From: Halichoerus grypus
Lineage: Eukaryota > Chordata > Mammalia > Carnivora > Phocidae
Length of the DNA: 64,000 nucleotides
Direction: 5' to 3'
Assembly (NCBI RefSeq): GCF_964656455.1
Contig: NC_135718.1
Location: 128,379,093-128,443,092 of the forward strand
Shown: positions 1 through 12,983 of the stretch, one piece after another
Layout of the letters: each line of letters opens with the position of its first letter
How positions within the stretch are numbered: the stretch's first letter is position 1
Position numbers and translations under genes: made by a program
Notes under the pieces: model-generated
What the model saw: the letters and a program-made list of their open reading frames with translations, nothing else
What the model was told of the DNA's origin: nothing
Databases searched by the model: none

Positions 1-559
1 TTTTTAGGTTTACACTTGTCCATTATTCTGCCTTTGGAGCTTGAGGTTTCTACTTTTTTGCTGTTCCTGATCTTTTCTGAGCTTAGGAATGCTGCCTCTT
101 AAATAAAGGAACTTTCCTGGTTACCTTGGCACTACCACCAAGCTAGTCAGGGAGAGTGAAGTCTAACTCTTATGTGTGACCTCAAGGGATGTTTGTGTTA
201 TCTATTGCTTTTTATTATTCATTGCACTCTCTTACCTCTAGGACATAGTCTGAGGATTGAACTATAGGCCATGTTTCTTATATTATTGAGCTTGATGCTT
301 TCAGGAAAAAACAAGTTATTCATATTTTCAAAGTCTTAACCACTAGCGTCTTCTCTTTCAGCCCAAGTAGTGAATTGATATTATTAGCAAAATTGGTTAT
401 ACCCAGATTTGGTCTGTTAAGGTGCATCAGAAACAAGGTGGTACCTTCAGAGAGGTCAACTGTGTTTCCACTGATAGTATTTTCTTAGCCACTGACAGTG
501 CTGAGGTCAGAGCAATGTAGAAAAACATTTCTCTGTCCCAGGGGTCAGATGCCTCAGGG

Positions 560-905
560 ATGCTGAAATGCCTAAAGCGATGGATAACACAAATGTATAC
601 ATTTGTCGAAACTCAGTAAATGTGTACTGACGATCTGTGCTTTTCACTATATGTAAATTTTACTTCAAAAGAAAAATAATACTCTAAACAAGCGTTGAAC
701 TCTTGCTAATATGCATGTGACATGTTTGAGGAAATTATTATGAATGTCTGAAATGAATGAGTGAAGGGATGGACATGTGATAAAGTAAGTATAGCACAGT
801 GTTAATGGTGGACTACAGGTCATGTGAAGGTAAATGGGTATTCACTGTGAAATTCTTCCAACTTTTCTATGTTTGAACATTTTCATAATAAAATATTTGG
901 GGAAA
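560..905 (+). mobile_element. Old L1 3' end (L1M type)
   Basis: The segment ends CTATGTTTGAACATTTTCATAATAAAATATTTGGGG, preceded by a TGTTAATGGTGGA stretch and TTCACTGTGAAATTCTTCCAAC. This is the usual 3' terminus of ancient mammalian L1M elements in sense orientation. The 5' limit is uncertain. Confidence 0.6.
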
Positions 906-1839
906 ATGCCTAAAAAGGATAGGCAGGTAATGTAACTTAATAAAAGTAGGCTAAGTATAAAACAGTAGAGGATGGTGGGGTGTGGGGCATCAGGTACTCA
1001 TGCTCTGCCTAGAGAAGACAACTGCCACTCAGTTCAGTTGTTACTTTGCATTGCCAGATATTCTAATTTTTAAATCTCGAATGTGGAATTTTTTAATGTG
1101 AAAAATCTTTATTTTTAAAATGCCACATGGGCCAAACAAAAGGCTTTTAATTTACCAACATTTTTCTATCCCAAAGATTTTAATTTTAGAGGAAAAATGG
1201 AGGTGTCCGCTTGAATTGTAAAGTCACCATTGTTACCACTAACATGTGACTTTGAAGAGACCTCAGCAGTAGCGGAGACCTTCTGCCATAACCTCAATTC
1301 CCCTGTTCTGTGGGCTGCTGTACGATAATGCTTTGCCAGGGCCATGCCGCCGTATTCATGACACTGACCCAACCAGGGCTTTGCTGTGGGGCTGGGAACA
1401 GCTGTGAGATTGGGCTGGTTGGCTTCAATTTCCCTGGGCTCACTTTAGGATTATTTAATAGGGAAAGGGCAGCGAGTAGTACATGCTAGCTTGCTGCTCA
1501 GATGTAGTTCCTGGATGTAAGTCACTTAGGCTTGAACAGAAATTAGCACTGGGTAGGAATCAGCAACAGAAAAGACTTCTAAGACTTCCTTATATTCCCT
1601 GTTCTGACTACGCGGTGTTGCAGTCTACCAGGGGTCCTAAGCTCTTAACCGTCTCTGCGTTATCCTTTTTCACCATGGGCGTTCTAATCAGCTATGCTGT
1701 CCCTTCTACCTCAGGGATGCTTCTCAAATCCATCCCCTCCTCCATGCCTCCACTGCCAGGACCTTACTTCAAGACCTCATCCTCTGTAGCCTTGATTATA
1801 GTTTTCTCAGTGGTTGTCTCTGTTGTGAATTTTTCCTGC

Positions 1840-2555
1840 CAGTAGTTCAATCTTCATATTCCCACCACAGTTACCGTTCTTAAGATACAATTCTGGTAAT
1901 GTCACTCCCTGGTTTAAAAGACTCAGTACCTCCCTGTTTCCTTCAGGATAAAGGTTAAACTTTTTATCATGAGATACAGGGACCTTCATTGCTGCCAACC
2001 TATCCTACCAGCCTCTCTTCCTTCCATTTCCCATTAACCTGTAGGGTAAAATTCAGATTCTTCAGTATGGCAAATGAAGCCCTGTTCAGATTTTCATGTG
2101 TGCCCCCATCCCCATCTGAGTACAAAATGCCAAACTTCTCACCATTCCAAAAGACTTTCTTTTTTTTCCTTTTCTCCAGACCTTTGTATTACTGTTCCCT
2201 TTGCTCCTGATGTTCTTTATCTTTGCTTTTTATTTTATTTTATTTTCATCCCTGCTTTTTAAACTGGCTACCTCCTTCTCCGTTATAACTCAGGTGAATA
2301 ATATCCATTCTGTGAAGTGTTCCCTGTTACCCCCAGACAAAGTTAGTGACTTCTTACTCTGTATTATAATACTTTGTACATATCACTCATTTTATATTAG
2401 AGTATGATTTCTGTTACATGTATCATTTACATATCTCTTTCTACCATGAAATGGTAAAGTCTTATTCATTTTTTATTCCTGCATCTTCTCCTAAGGATTA
2501 TGTCTGGCAGAGTATAGGCCTCAGTAAATGTTTGTTACATGAATAAATGAAAGGC
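1840..2555 (+). mobile_element. L2 LINE 3' relic
   Basis: It shows the order typical of the L2 3' end: a CTCCCTG/CAGGATAAAGG segment near 1905-1955, then protein-like pyrimidine-rich sequence, and finally GGCCTCAGTAAATGTTTGTTACATGAATAAATGAA. The reading frames in this region (1483-2407) are relic or chance frames. Confidence 0.6.
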
Positions 2556-2994
2556 ACTTTACAGTCAAGGAATGTATTACTAAGATAAATTCTTAACCTG
2601 TTCTTTGGTAATGTGAGTCAGTGTCAGATCCGGAACTTAAATCTGTGTTCTCAGATTTTCTGCCTATGCTAACAATAGACCTGATGGACCCCTCTGTAGC
2701 CAGGGACTGTTATGGCAAAACCCAGCATGCAGCCCCTGAACTTCCTTTGCCAGCTGTAGGAGAGTCATTCTTCCACTCCTGGCTCACTGTCTTCCCTTTC
2801 CTCTGATCCTTCTAATTTACTTCCTTCTCTTTTAATAAAACCTGACTGTGGTCTGTTGGCATCTACTAGAACTTACAGAGAGTTTATGCTATATTTATGT
2901 TTATTTTAAGTATATATTTTTTGCCCTTTCTGGTGTGGAAAGGAGTGTTCTTGCTATCTCTTAGGGATGAGGGCGGTGGGGGGGGAGGGGAGCA

Positions 2995-3245
2995 GTAATA
3001 GTAATAATACTAGCAGCAGCCAACATGTGGCATTTAACTATATGCTGTACATTAAGTATTTTTATGTACATTACCTCATTTGTAACCCCATGAAGTAGGT
3101 ACCATAATTCGTGTGATAATTTTATAGATGAGGAAACTGGAACATACAGAGATAACTTGTTTTACGAACACAAAATTTAGTAGACCTGGGATTTGAACCC
3201 AGGAAGTCTATTCCATAGTCTGCACTCTTAACCAGTACACTGTTC
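2995..3245 (+). mobile_element. MIR SINE
   Basis: It matches the MIR core: AGCAGCCAACATGTGGCATTTA, CATTACCTCATTTGTAACCCCATGAAGTAGGTACC, TAGATGAGGAAACTGGAACA, GGATTTGAACCCAGGAAGTCT and CACTCTTAACCAGTACACTGT, in order and sense. Confidence 0.8.
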
Positions 3246-5702
3246 CTGCTGGGGCTGCTTTCTTTACCACAGAGGACCCTACATGTGGGGAGACATGCCA
3301 GTAAGTGATTTGGACTCACATATGACTAGCTTTGCCCGTGTAAAACTCTTGATGAAAATGTGCTTGGAAAAGAGTAACCTCTTATTTTAATATCTCCTTT
3401 TAGGGATAAAATTTGCTGTACTGATTTATACTTTCTGAGAAGTCAATCTTCCTGTAATTTTTTTGTGGCTTTTACTCCTTACCCAGCTCAGACCCAGAAT
3501 TGCCTTCCTTCTTTTCACAAGGCTTACTTGACAGCTGTGGATCATTGCCCATGCCATAGCTTTCAGGCCGTACTCTTGCGGCTTATGAAACACTTGTTTA
3601 TGGGCACAGAGTGATCTGGAGTTAAATAGAAAAATCCCTCTCCCTGGGACAGCAATTTACTCTACATGCCAAGTTGGCAGCACAATAGACCTTTGGGGGG
3701 CTGTGGTTAAGATAGGTAGCCAAGATATGAGGGAGGTTTCTAATCCAGACTCATGCTAATAAACAGAGTGGTAACCAAAGCACCTTAATGGGATCTTTGT
3801 GTTTTGCATGTAGTCTAGCCAGGAGTGACCAACTCAAATCAACCAATTGGGCACATTCCTCATATGAAATTATTGGAGAGTTAGACTAGTATCAGTTTAC
3901 CCTATATATGCTAAAGCAAAGTTATTTTTAGGAAGATAGTATCAGGTATTAAAAATGTTCCATGGGCCAAGTGGTGTCTGGAGACTGGCCCATGAACTCT
4001 ATTTTGGATACCTCTAAATTGGTAGGTAGAAAACATTTAGGTACTTCTGCAACTGAATATGTGACCTTAAATAAGTCATTTAACTTTCCCGGGACTAGTT
4101 TCTCCATCTGTCACATGAAAAGTCCTGGTGTTTATTGCGTTAGCTACCATGTTCTTTCCTTCTTTTACATCTTTGTTGAAACATGCTTTTTCCAAGGAAC
4201 CTCTTTTGATCAAGTCTGTAAAGATGAATCATCCCATTAGTGTGCCTCAGCTCTTATGTGCAGAGTTGGTAAGAAAATAACTTCAAGAAGGGCTTTCTTA
4301 TTTATATACAAGTGTCCGAGTGTCTCAGCTGTGTACACTCTTTTGACTTGAGAGAAACTCATGCTTGGGATTTTTATCATTATTACTAGGCCTCATTTAT
4401 TGTTCCTCAAAATCAGGATGATCAATGAATCATGAAACAGAGATTTGGACACTGGAACTATAAAAGTTCTGTTTGGAATAACCATGGGCTTTAAAAAGAT
4501 GGGCCCTTTATTCTTTCTTCTTCTCAACTTTCTAAAAGCCTGCCTTGATCTAATGAGAGAGAGGTCAAATGTATATAGCCTTGTGTGGCACAAAATTTGC
4601 CAAAGCCATACCTGTAAGACAACTTAATGGGCTTTTCTTCATTCAAGGGGATAAATGCATGGGGAATGGAGAAGGCTGAAGGAAACATTATTTGAAGGGT
4701 AAGGGCTCGGGCATTTAGAGGAGGCCTTAGTAGAATTCAAAATGAACATATTTTTGATATCTAAATATTATCAACCCTTAGTATGATACTTGCTCTTAAC
4801 TGAAAGAAGGTGTTTTCTGGTCCCAAATTGTAAACGTTTATAGTCTTGCAGGTAATATGCCAGTTTACTGAGAAGAAATCTTAGTCAGTATGACACTCCA
4901 TGGAAAATTCTTTACTTCTGCTGTTTCTCTTGGCTATCTCTCCCAAAAGGCTACAACAAATCAGTGTCCAGAGCCTGTCTGACCACTGAGTACATAATCA
5001 GATATAGTTCTCACCATCTGGGAGCCAAACTGTCTATGCCAGTGGGGTTGGGAGTCTTTTACACAGGGCTGACAGTTGCTGGAGTCACCTGTCATGTTGG
5101 AGCAGAATGCTATTACGATTTTCACTTGAGTAGTAGTTATACTATATCATGATTGGAATAGAGAGACAGGTACTTGGAAGGAGTGACTCAAGCGTTGGAT
5201 CAGTCAATCTTAACTACTAATATGTTAAAGCCTTCTCATAGTGATGATCTGCTGATGGTTGAGGTTTCCAAATTTACTGACTCCTTTATCACCTTTAATT
5301 TGCTGGCATAAATTCTTGTTCTGTGCTGAGGCTACCTCATTGGAGCAGGGGGACTTTGAGCTTTGAAATGTTGGGTTTCACAGCAAACTCCTCAGTTCCT
5401 GCCACCCTAGTTTCAGTTTCAGTCCTCAGCCAGAGTACTTCCAGCAAAATACCTAGTGGGAGAACCATGGGCAGGTCTTCCAAGGTGTTTGCTATTAGGG
5501 CTAATTACTAGAAAAAAAACCTTCGAAAACTTTCTGTTAAATGTAGTTGTCTTTTAAAAAGTGGTATAATTAATGTTTTGACCATTTTTCATCTGGCAAA
5601 GAAAGGATGACTCACTGCTGTGATTTTCATTAATACCAAGGGATAAAGATGTGGCAGACTCTTCAGGTTCTGATTTCCTGTTTTCTGCCAATTGTGTTTT
5701 CT

Positions 5703-6340
5703 ATGGCTTCAGTAATAAATTACCATAAACATGGTGGCTTAAAACAACAGAAATTTATTATTGCACAAGTTAGAATGTATTATCTGGAGGCTAGAAGCCT
5801 GAAATCCAGGTGTTGATAAGGCCGCACTCCTTCTATAGGCTGTAGGGGAAGATTGGTTCTTTGCCTCTTCCAGTTTCTGCTGACCGTCAACATTCCTTGA
5901 CTTGTGGCTGTGTCACCTCAGTCTCTGCCTCTGTGGTCACATTGCCTCCTCCTCTTTGGTCTGTTTCAAATCTCCCCCTGCCTCTCTCTCTATTTTTTAA
6001 GGATTTATTTGTTTTTAGAGAGAGAGTGAGCAAGGGGAGGGGCAGAGGGAAAGGGAGAGAATCCTTAAGCAGACTCCATGAGGGGCTCGATCCCACAACC
6101 CTGAGATCACGACCTGAGCCAAAATCAAGAGTCAGACGCTTAACCAGGCGACCCCTTTCTAGCTCTTATAAGGACACTTGTCATTGGAGTTAGGCCCCAC
6201 TTTGATAAGTTGATCTTGCCATCTCAACATCCTTAATTATACCTGCAGAGACCCCTCTTCCAGGTAAGGTGTATTCACAGGTTTCAGGGACTAGGACATG
6301 GACATATCTTTTGGGGGGCCGCCATTCAACACACTGCACC
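5703..6340 (-). mobile_element. MLT1-like MaLR LTR relic, split by a SINE
   Basis: The left part (AATAAATTACCATAAACATGGTGGCTTAAAACAACAGAAATTTATTA) and the right part (CTCTTATAAGGACACTTG, CAGGTTTCAGGGACTAGGACATGGACATATCTTTTGGGGGGCC) are the two ends of one antisense MaLR-type LTR. A SINE at about 5993-6156 separates them. It is an ancient endogenous-retrovirus-like LTR with no coding content. Confidence 0.65.
5993..6156 (-). mobile_element. CAN-SINE, antisense
   Basis: It is the reverse complement of the carnivore tRNA-Lys SINE, with the T-rich tail at left and GACGCTTAACCAGGCGACCCC (head) at right. It is inserted in an MLT1-like LTR. Confidence 0.85.
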
Positions 6341-8341
6341 ATTGAAAAGGAGACACATGGACAATACACAATGGGTGGGAGGCAGCAGTATACAACATCC
6401 TTGCCTGGCCCTAGTCCATACATGGATGTGCTGTATGATTTTGATGGAATCACCTTGGGCAGCCTAGAGAGAAGTCTTTGGGTGATTCTAGATATCTGAG
6501 AATCAACTGAATGTACAGAAAATGTGACTTTCTATGCATTTGGGCATTTATTCTTCCACTTAACATATCTGTTCAGGGCTCTTGTGTGCCAGGTGCTGCT
6601 CTAGGTGTTTTCTAGGTCTGTCAATAGCCTTTGTGGAATTTATAGTCTAGCTTTGCTAGGGATGACTTGAGATGTTCATATAGGTGATTCAGGAATGTGG
6701 GGTTTGGCTGATCAATGTTTGTGTGAAAGAAATTATGCTCGTTGTATTTAGGGTTTCCAGCATAAAGTTGAAATTATATAATTTGGGAGATTATATAAAT
6801 TTTGAATTACATACCTTATATGTAAATTATTATTATTATTGAATTATATAAATTTTGGGAGGCTAAAGGACAAAATAGTGAAATGGATGGAATGGGGATA
6901 TATTACAAACATCGTCATCTCCCAGCACGTTGGTCAGCATGATTTGTTGAAATCAGAAGTGTGAGCTGAGAAGTCCAAACAAATAGCTGGTATGCAGCAT
7001 AAAGCCCAGCTTCTAGGTGTCATCTGCCCTGGCATCTCGAGCTGGGTTTTGTGGGGAAGAGAGTTGTTCTGGAGCAAAGGCAGGTAGTTTTAGCAGTATT
7101 CTGAGACACGAGAGCAAGGTCAGCTCTTGGAGCCAGCGGCACTTGGTGGTGGTGACAGTTGCAGGCTATTTTGGGAATGGAGGAGGCTTTGTTTTGTAAG
7201 GCTTTCTCTGCACTCCCAGATTTAACTCTGGCACCGATCAACCATCAGCCACTTTTGTCTTTGATATAGAGAGAGCAATATTAGGTACAGTAGAGAGATC
7301 AGAGTTCCCTTTTATCATTTTATTGGTAAAATCAAGTCTTTTTTCCTTGGAGATAGCTTATCATTGCCAAGGAAATGTGACATGCTGATTTTAGGAAGTT
7401 TTAAATTATTATGTGGCAATTTTCCTAATATCTCTCTGGACCAATAATTAAATAATATCTCCTTTTGTTAAGGAGCTTAGGAGAACTTGTTATTTTAGCA
7501 ATGTTCTGTGTATCCTCAGGAATGAAAAATAGAAGGAAATGACATAAGCCACAGCAGAAGGAATAGGGTTAAATGCAAAGAATATTCCCATTGATGTCAT
7601 GAGTAACATCAGAAACTTCTTTAGCATCCTTTGCCTATTCAAGGAAAGGAAAGACTCATCTATCTGGAAGATTCATGATCGCTCTATGTAGAGGCATCAT
7701 GTTGGAGTCCATGCCCCTGGACAAGGTTTTATAGATGGACGAATCTGCTCATCCACCATGCTTCAGTCGTGAATGAGTCAGCAGCACAGCTGCAAATGGA
7801 GTGGGCAGAAGGGCATCTAAATTTAGTCGTTATTCACTGGAGAAGGTTTTCAGTGACTATTTGTCTCGCCTTCATGGCTTTAGTCATATTCCTTCTTCTG
7901 GAGACAGAAACAAAAAGAATGGAGAATGGTCACTCCAAGATATTTCATGAGCACAACTCTGTGGATTGTCTCCGAGGATGATTCTCTTTCAGCTTAACCG
8001 TGGTACATACTATTTTATTCACAAAGCTCCTGAATTTAGGAACCTGCAGAATCCTGGATACTAGAGAGGAAATTTTTTGAAGTCAGACTTAATAAAAAGC
8101 TCTAAAATCTTTATAGTTCAAAGACATTTTTTTAACCAAACTGCCTTCCTCCTATAAGATCCTGGAGGTGAGGGAGGGCAGTGATGGGTGAAGAGTTAGT
8201 ACAATTTGTGCTCTTTCCTGGGGAAGCTGCTATTTGTTAAACTGGTGGCTTTAAAACAACAATGCCAGGGTTTAGCTCCTTTAATCCTCACAAAATCCTA
8301 TGAGGTAGGTCGTATTCTCATGCTATAGATGAGTGCACTGA

Positions 8342-8543
8342 GGGCAGCAGGGTGGCTCTTTGGTTAAGTGTCTGCCTTCAACTCAGGTCATGATCCCAGG
8401 GTCCTGGGAGCAAACCCCGCATTGGGCTCCCCGCTCAGCGGGGAGTCTGCGTTTCCTTCTCCCTCTGCGTCTCCCCCTGGCTTATGCTCTCTCTCTTCTC
8501 TCTCAAATAAATAAATGAAATCTTAAAAAAAAAAAAAAAAAAG
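8342..8543 (+). mobile_element. CAN-SINE, sense
   Basis: The head GGGTGGCTCTTTGGTTAAGTGTC leads to an A17 tail. Target-site duplication GATGAGTGCACTGA (8328-8341) and GATGAGTACACTGA (8544-8557) differ at one base. Confidence 0.93.
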
Positions 8544-8648
8544 GATGAGTACACTGATCCTCAGGTTACATACTTCATTCCAGGTTTTACATATTGGCAG
8601 AGCTGGTATGCAATCCTGGGTTTGTCTGACTTCAAAGCTGATGTTTTT

Positions 8649-8845
8649 TTTGTTTTTTTAAAAAAGATTTTATTTATTTATTTGACAGAGACATCGAGAG
8701 AGGGAACACAAGCAAGGGGAGTGGGAGAGGGAGAAGCAGGCTTTCCACTGAGCAGGGAACCTGATGCGGGACTCGATCCCAGGACCCTGGGATCATGATC
8801 TGATCGGAAGGCAGACGCTTAACAACTGAGCCACCCAGGCGCCCC
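8649..8845 (-). mobile_element. CAN-SINE, antisense
   Basis: The GACAGAGACATCGAGAGAGGGAACACAAGCAAGGG body and ACTGAGCCACCCAGGCGCCC head are intact. It is flanked by an exact 16-bp duplication, CAAAGCTGATGTTTTT (8633-8648 and 8846-8861). Confidence 0.94.
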
Positions 8846-10543
8846 CAAAGCTGATGTTTTTAACAATATAGTGTCCTTCACTTTGTGGAGGGTATGAGGA
8901 ATAATTTAACTCTTGACCTACTTTATTTTCTTTGAGATGATTCTTTGGAGACTGATGATCTGCCAAAGTACATTGCAGATTAGGCTAGTTTTTTGTTCTC
9001 AAACATCCTCACAATGTCTAAAAATACTGAAAATACTGTATCAAGAATTTGAGATTCATAGACAAAAATATAAAACTGAAAAGGAAAAGAACTGAAGTGG
9101 TGATAGGGTGAAGGAGATTAAGAAAAGGAAGGGAGAGAAGTAAGAGGGACGGAAAGAGAAGTTTTCTCCCGTTTGATACCTGGACTCACTGGGCTTATTT
9201 TAGGCTCTCTGGGATTTGGCTGCTCTCATCTTCAGAGGACAAAGAATGATCTTGAAAACCTTGGCTTCCAAAAGTCTGCCTGGTGGGGGCGTGGCCATTG
9301 GAGCTAAAGTTTTTAGACTGTTGAGCCAAAGCAATTTTGTAACCGAGCAGGAAGCAGTTGACCCAGCTGCTTAACGCAGGTTAAGATGGCACATTTGATC
9401 TTAATGATACAGGAGTTTGTTATTACATGGGCAAAGCACTTTCTTCTCCTTAGACTTTAGTACCTTTTTAAAAAGTATTCCCTTCTATCCTTTCACTAAA
9501 AAGTCTTTATTAACAGTTTTTAGCAAGGTACTCTGCAATGAGTTAGCCAAATCTTACCTATGGGGATTGCACACTAGCAGACATGCAATATATCTGAAAT
9601 TTAGTGATAATAATAGTTATGAAATATTTTACATGGTAAAGAAATAAAGAGTAAATGAGGAATGCTTGTAGAAATTGATAAACCTGAGAGAACATCATAG
9701 AAGAAATGTAAGTTTTGGAGCTGCTTGTTGAAAAAGAGACCATTATGAATTTTGGCTATAAGAATCATCTGGCTTCCAAAGGTCAAGTTAGAGGAATATA
9801 TTATATTGCATCAAATCAAATCTAGGCTGATATGTTAGCTAATCTCAGTAATTGTAAAAAGAGTATCAAATGGTTTGAGAAAAATGAACAAAGATGCTTT
9901 TTGTAACCAGGGTTACCTAATTAAATTTTCATCCAAATTGAATCAGTCTTTGTTCATGCATGCCCCTGCTTCTAGGCAGAACTGACGTGAGGTTTGTCTC
10001 TGGAGGAAGTGCCTGTAAGTTCTCTGAGTAATATATGTACTCCTTAAGCCCTATATATATATAAATTTGGAAAAGGGAAGAGTATTTTAATAGCCTGTAC
10101 AGACAATTGTGGATACTTTTCTTGAATATTATACTAAAAGTCCAACAAGTAGGAGTTTCTTAAATATTATTTGCAGTGCAGAATCTGAAACATGTCAGTG
10201 GATTTTTCTTACTTTGTGACATCAAAATTGAGTGGTCCTAACTTATACTTTGAATGAATCTTTTACCCATGCATGATTATCTATACCATGTATTTCATTA
10301 GTACTTGGAAAATAAGGATTCATTGAGTTATGCAGATTTTCTAAATGTTAATGCATTTACTTATACATTTGTGGATAGTCCCACTGATCTCATCAGAAAA
10401 GTATTAAGAAGCTGTCAAGTTCATGGTAGTGGTATGTTTCCCAAAATTCCGAGTTCTTTTGGATGGTCAAATTTTGTCACTGGCAACAAATACTAGTTAT
10501 TTTCTTTGAAGTGACAGACTCACCTTGGTCGTTTTCAAGTCTT

Positions 10544-10739
10544 TTTTTTTTTAAAGATTTTATTTATTTATTTGAGAGAGAGAATGAGAGAGAGAGAGCA
10601 TGAGAAGGGAGAGGGTCAGAGGGAGAAGGAGACTCCCCACTGAGCAGGGAGCCTGATGCGGGACTTGATCCTGGGACTCCAGGATGATGACCTGAGCCAA
10701 AGGCAGTCGCTTAACCAACTGAGCCACCCAGGCGCCCCA
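10544..10739 (-). mobile_element. CAN-SINE, antisense
   Basis: Full-length antisense copy flanked by the exact duplication TTTTCAAGTCTT (10532-10543 and 10740-10751). Confidence 0.94.
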
Positions 10740-10987
10740 TTTTCAAGTCTTAAACCATAATTTGCATGTCAGTTCTTTTGAGTAAAAATAGCATTCCATG
10801 AAAAAGTGGCTAGTTCATCTCACAATAGATGCACAAGTGCTTTTTTCTTGGAGACAACCATCATGCTTTGGGATACAGCGGAAGTGCTTTATGTAGACCT
10901 CCTATATCACACATAATATTTAAAAGACTTATAACCAAGGACTGAGATTTAATAAAATTAATATTTTACTGCTTCATCAAGGTCATT

Positions 10988-11431
10988 TTTTTTTTTTTTT
11001 TTTAAGATTCGATGGGACGCCTGGGTGGCTCAGTTGGTTAAGCTTATGCCTTCGGCTCAGGTCATCATGATCCCAGGGTCCTGAGATCGAGTCCCGCATC
11101 CGGCTTCTTGCTCAGCAGGGAGCCTGTTTTTCCCTCTGCCTGTGCTCCCCCTGCTTGTGCTCACTCGCGCGCTCTCTCTGACTCTCTCACAAAGATTTCA
11201 TTTATTTGTTTGAGGGAGAGAGAGAGAGAGTAAGTGAGATAGAGAGAGAGCAAGAGAGAGAGAGAGAGAGCATGAGCAGGGGGGAGGGGCAAAGGGAGAG
11301 GGAGAAGCAGACTACCCGCTGAGCAGGGAGTCCTATGTGGCGCTCCAACCCAGGACCCTTGAGATCATGACCTGAGCCAAAGGCAGACGCTTAACTGACT
11401 GAGCCACCCAGGCACCCCACCCAGGGACCCC
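10988..11431 (-). mobile_element. Antisense CAN-SINE with a second, sense CAN-SINE inside its tail
   Basis: The outer copy starts with a long T run and ends GAGCCACCCAGGCACCCC. Its 13-bp duplication CATCAAGGTCATT lies at 10975-10987 and 11432-11444. A sense copy (head GACGCCTGGGTGGCTCAGTT from about 11014, CT-rich end near 11190) sits between the T tail and the body. Confidence 0.88.
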
Positions 11432-11466
11432 CATCAAGGTCATTCTTAAATGAAACTGTTTTGGTT

Positions 11467-11651
11467 TTATTTATTTATTTGTTTATTTGACAGACACAGC
11501 GAGAGAGGGAACACAAGCAGGGGGAGTGGGAGAGAGAGAAGCGGGCTTTCCGCTGAGCAGGGAGCCCGATGCGGGGCTCGATCCCAGGACCCTGGGATTA
11601 TGACCTGAGCTGAAGGCAGACGCTTAACCAACTGAGCCACCCAGGCGCCCC
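11467..11651 (-). mobile_element. CAN-SINE, antisense
   Basis: Close to consensus: GACAGACACAGCGAGAGAGGGAACACAAGCAGGGGGAG, then CAACTGAGCCACCCAGGCGCCCC. The sequence CTGTTTTG flanks both sides, so the duplication is short or degenerate. Confidence 0.92.
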
Positions 11652-12469
11652 TGTTTTGTTTTGTTTTAAACTGCGAGTACGTGGTAGGGAAGAATACAGT
11701 GAGTACTAGTATCCTTTGATGCTACTGCCTTGATTCCTATTAAGCACTAGTAGTTTTACCCATAATACCTTATGTATCCTTGGTGCAAATGTCAACACAG
11801 TGAAAAGGGCAAATAATGTCTTAATATTGTTATAGAAAATCATTTTGATCTGATAATAGCTTCTCAGCTGAAGTTTTAACTCCCACCACACACACCCCCA
11901 GGCCCCAAGGAAAGGATTTAAAGACAAGTTTTTTTTAAAAAGGAGTCTCATTTGTTTCTAGGTCCTGAATTATTCCAACTGCTTTAGAACAATCAAAACC
12001 TTGATAATGATTGCCTTTATCAATGTGGGCATTTTACCTCCTTTTTATTCTATAGATAAGTTAAGACAGCCTTTTGGTCTGCAGATCTCATTGCTATTTG
12101 TTACTGTTTCTTTTAGGCTTATGGTAAGCCTAAAGTTTCTATTTAAAGAGCTAGTCTGCTTTCTCCTAATTGTTGCTGTGAGATGGGGAGTTAAGGATCC
12201 CTAACCATCCAAACTACAAACATACTTTGCCGTATTGTTTGGAGCCATTCAAAAAACACATGAAAAGAAAGTACATTTCTTCAGTTTGAAGTGATCACCT
12301 GATCCTTTCTCACCAAAGCAAGGATTGTTTGGCAACCCTAGAATCTTCAACTCTAGCTTCCCACTGAGAAAATTGCATTTGATTCTGTGTGATTATTTTC
12401 TTTAGAAATTCATAAGCAAATTAGTGGTTTCTAGCATGTCCTCTTTTATATTATGATGATGAAAACAGC

Positions 12470-12845
12470 TCACCCATTTATAGTACTTTAGAAATCACTT
12501 TCACAATTAATCCTAATAGTACTATAAATAAAATTAAGTATCATTAAACCTATTTCACAGCTGAGATTTGTTTTAAAAAACTTAATTATTTATTAGAGAG
12601 TGCATGCGTGTGCACACATGAGTGAGGGGAGAGGGAGAGAGAGAATCTCCAGCAGACTCCCCACTGAGCGCAGAGCCTGATGCGGGGTTCGATCCCATGA
12701 CCTCGAGACTATGACCTGAGCCAAAACCAAGAGTTGGACACTCAACCAACTGAGCCCCCCAGGTGCCCCCACAGCTGAGATATTGAGACATACAGACAAT
12801 TCAGGGGTTTGCATAAAATCACAAAGCTTAGAAGTCATTCTCTGG
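12470..12845 (+). mobile_element. MIR relic split by a SINE
   Basis: ACTTTCACAATTAATCCTAATAGTACTATAAATAAA and CCTATTTCACAGCTGAGAT precede the SINE at 12568. ATTGAGACATACAGACAATTCAGGGGTTTGCATAAAATCACAAAGC continues after it, the usual MIR order. Confidence 0.6.
12568..12769 (-). mobile_element. CAN-SINE, antisense
   Basis: Antisense copy flanked by the exact duplication CACAGCTGAGAT (12556-12567 and 12770-12781). It lies about 215 bp before the acceptor of the exon at 12984. Confidence 0.93.
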
Positions 12846-12983
12846 ACACTTTTATCAGTATGCAAGAAATAGAAATTAATGTATCATTACAACGGTTGTA
12901 TTGTCAATGCCCAGAGCAGTGTCTGGCACATAGTAGAACTCAGTCAGTACTTGTCAAGTGAATGATTGGACTTTTCTTTTCAG

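Larger units (their letters stand above)
8262..8880 (+). mobile_element. MIR relic split by two SINEs
   Basis: MIR sequence starts at GGGTTTAGCTCCTTTAATCCTCACAAAATCCTATGAGGTAGGTCG, continues after the first SINE as ACTGATCCTCAGGTTACATA and GGCAGAGCTGGTATGCAATCCTGGGTTTGTCTGAC, and ends after the second SINE. The order and sense orientation are preserved across both insertions. Confidence 0.7.
1..12983 (+). other. PPP1R12B: Intron 1 (3' part)
   Basis: No coding exon was recognised. The repeats listed separately cover roughly a third. Stretches with nothing I can name are 1-560, 906-1840, 2560-2990, 3250-5700, 6340-8260, 8890-10530 and 11655-12470. The block at 9230-9400 contains GGGGGCGTGGCC, a Kruppel-like-factor type GC box, but has no other promoter feature. 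Confidence 0.8.

Noticed and set aside
1483..1845. 120-codon forward frame in intron 1
   Set aside because: No domain resemblance and no coding context; it runs up to the edge of an L2-like relic.
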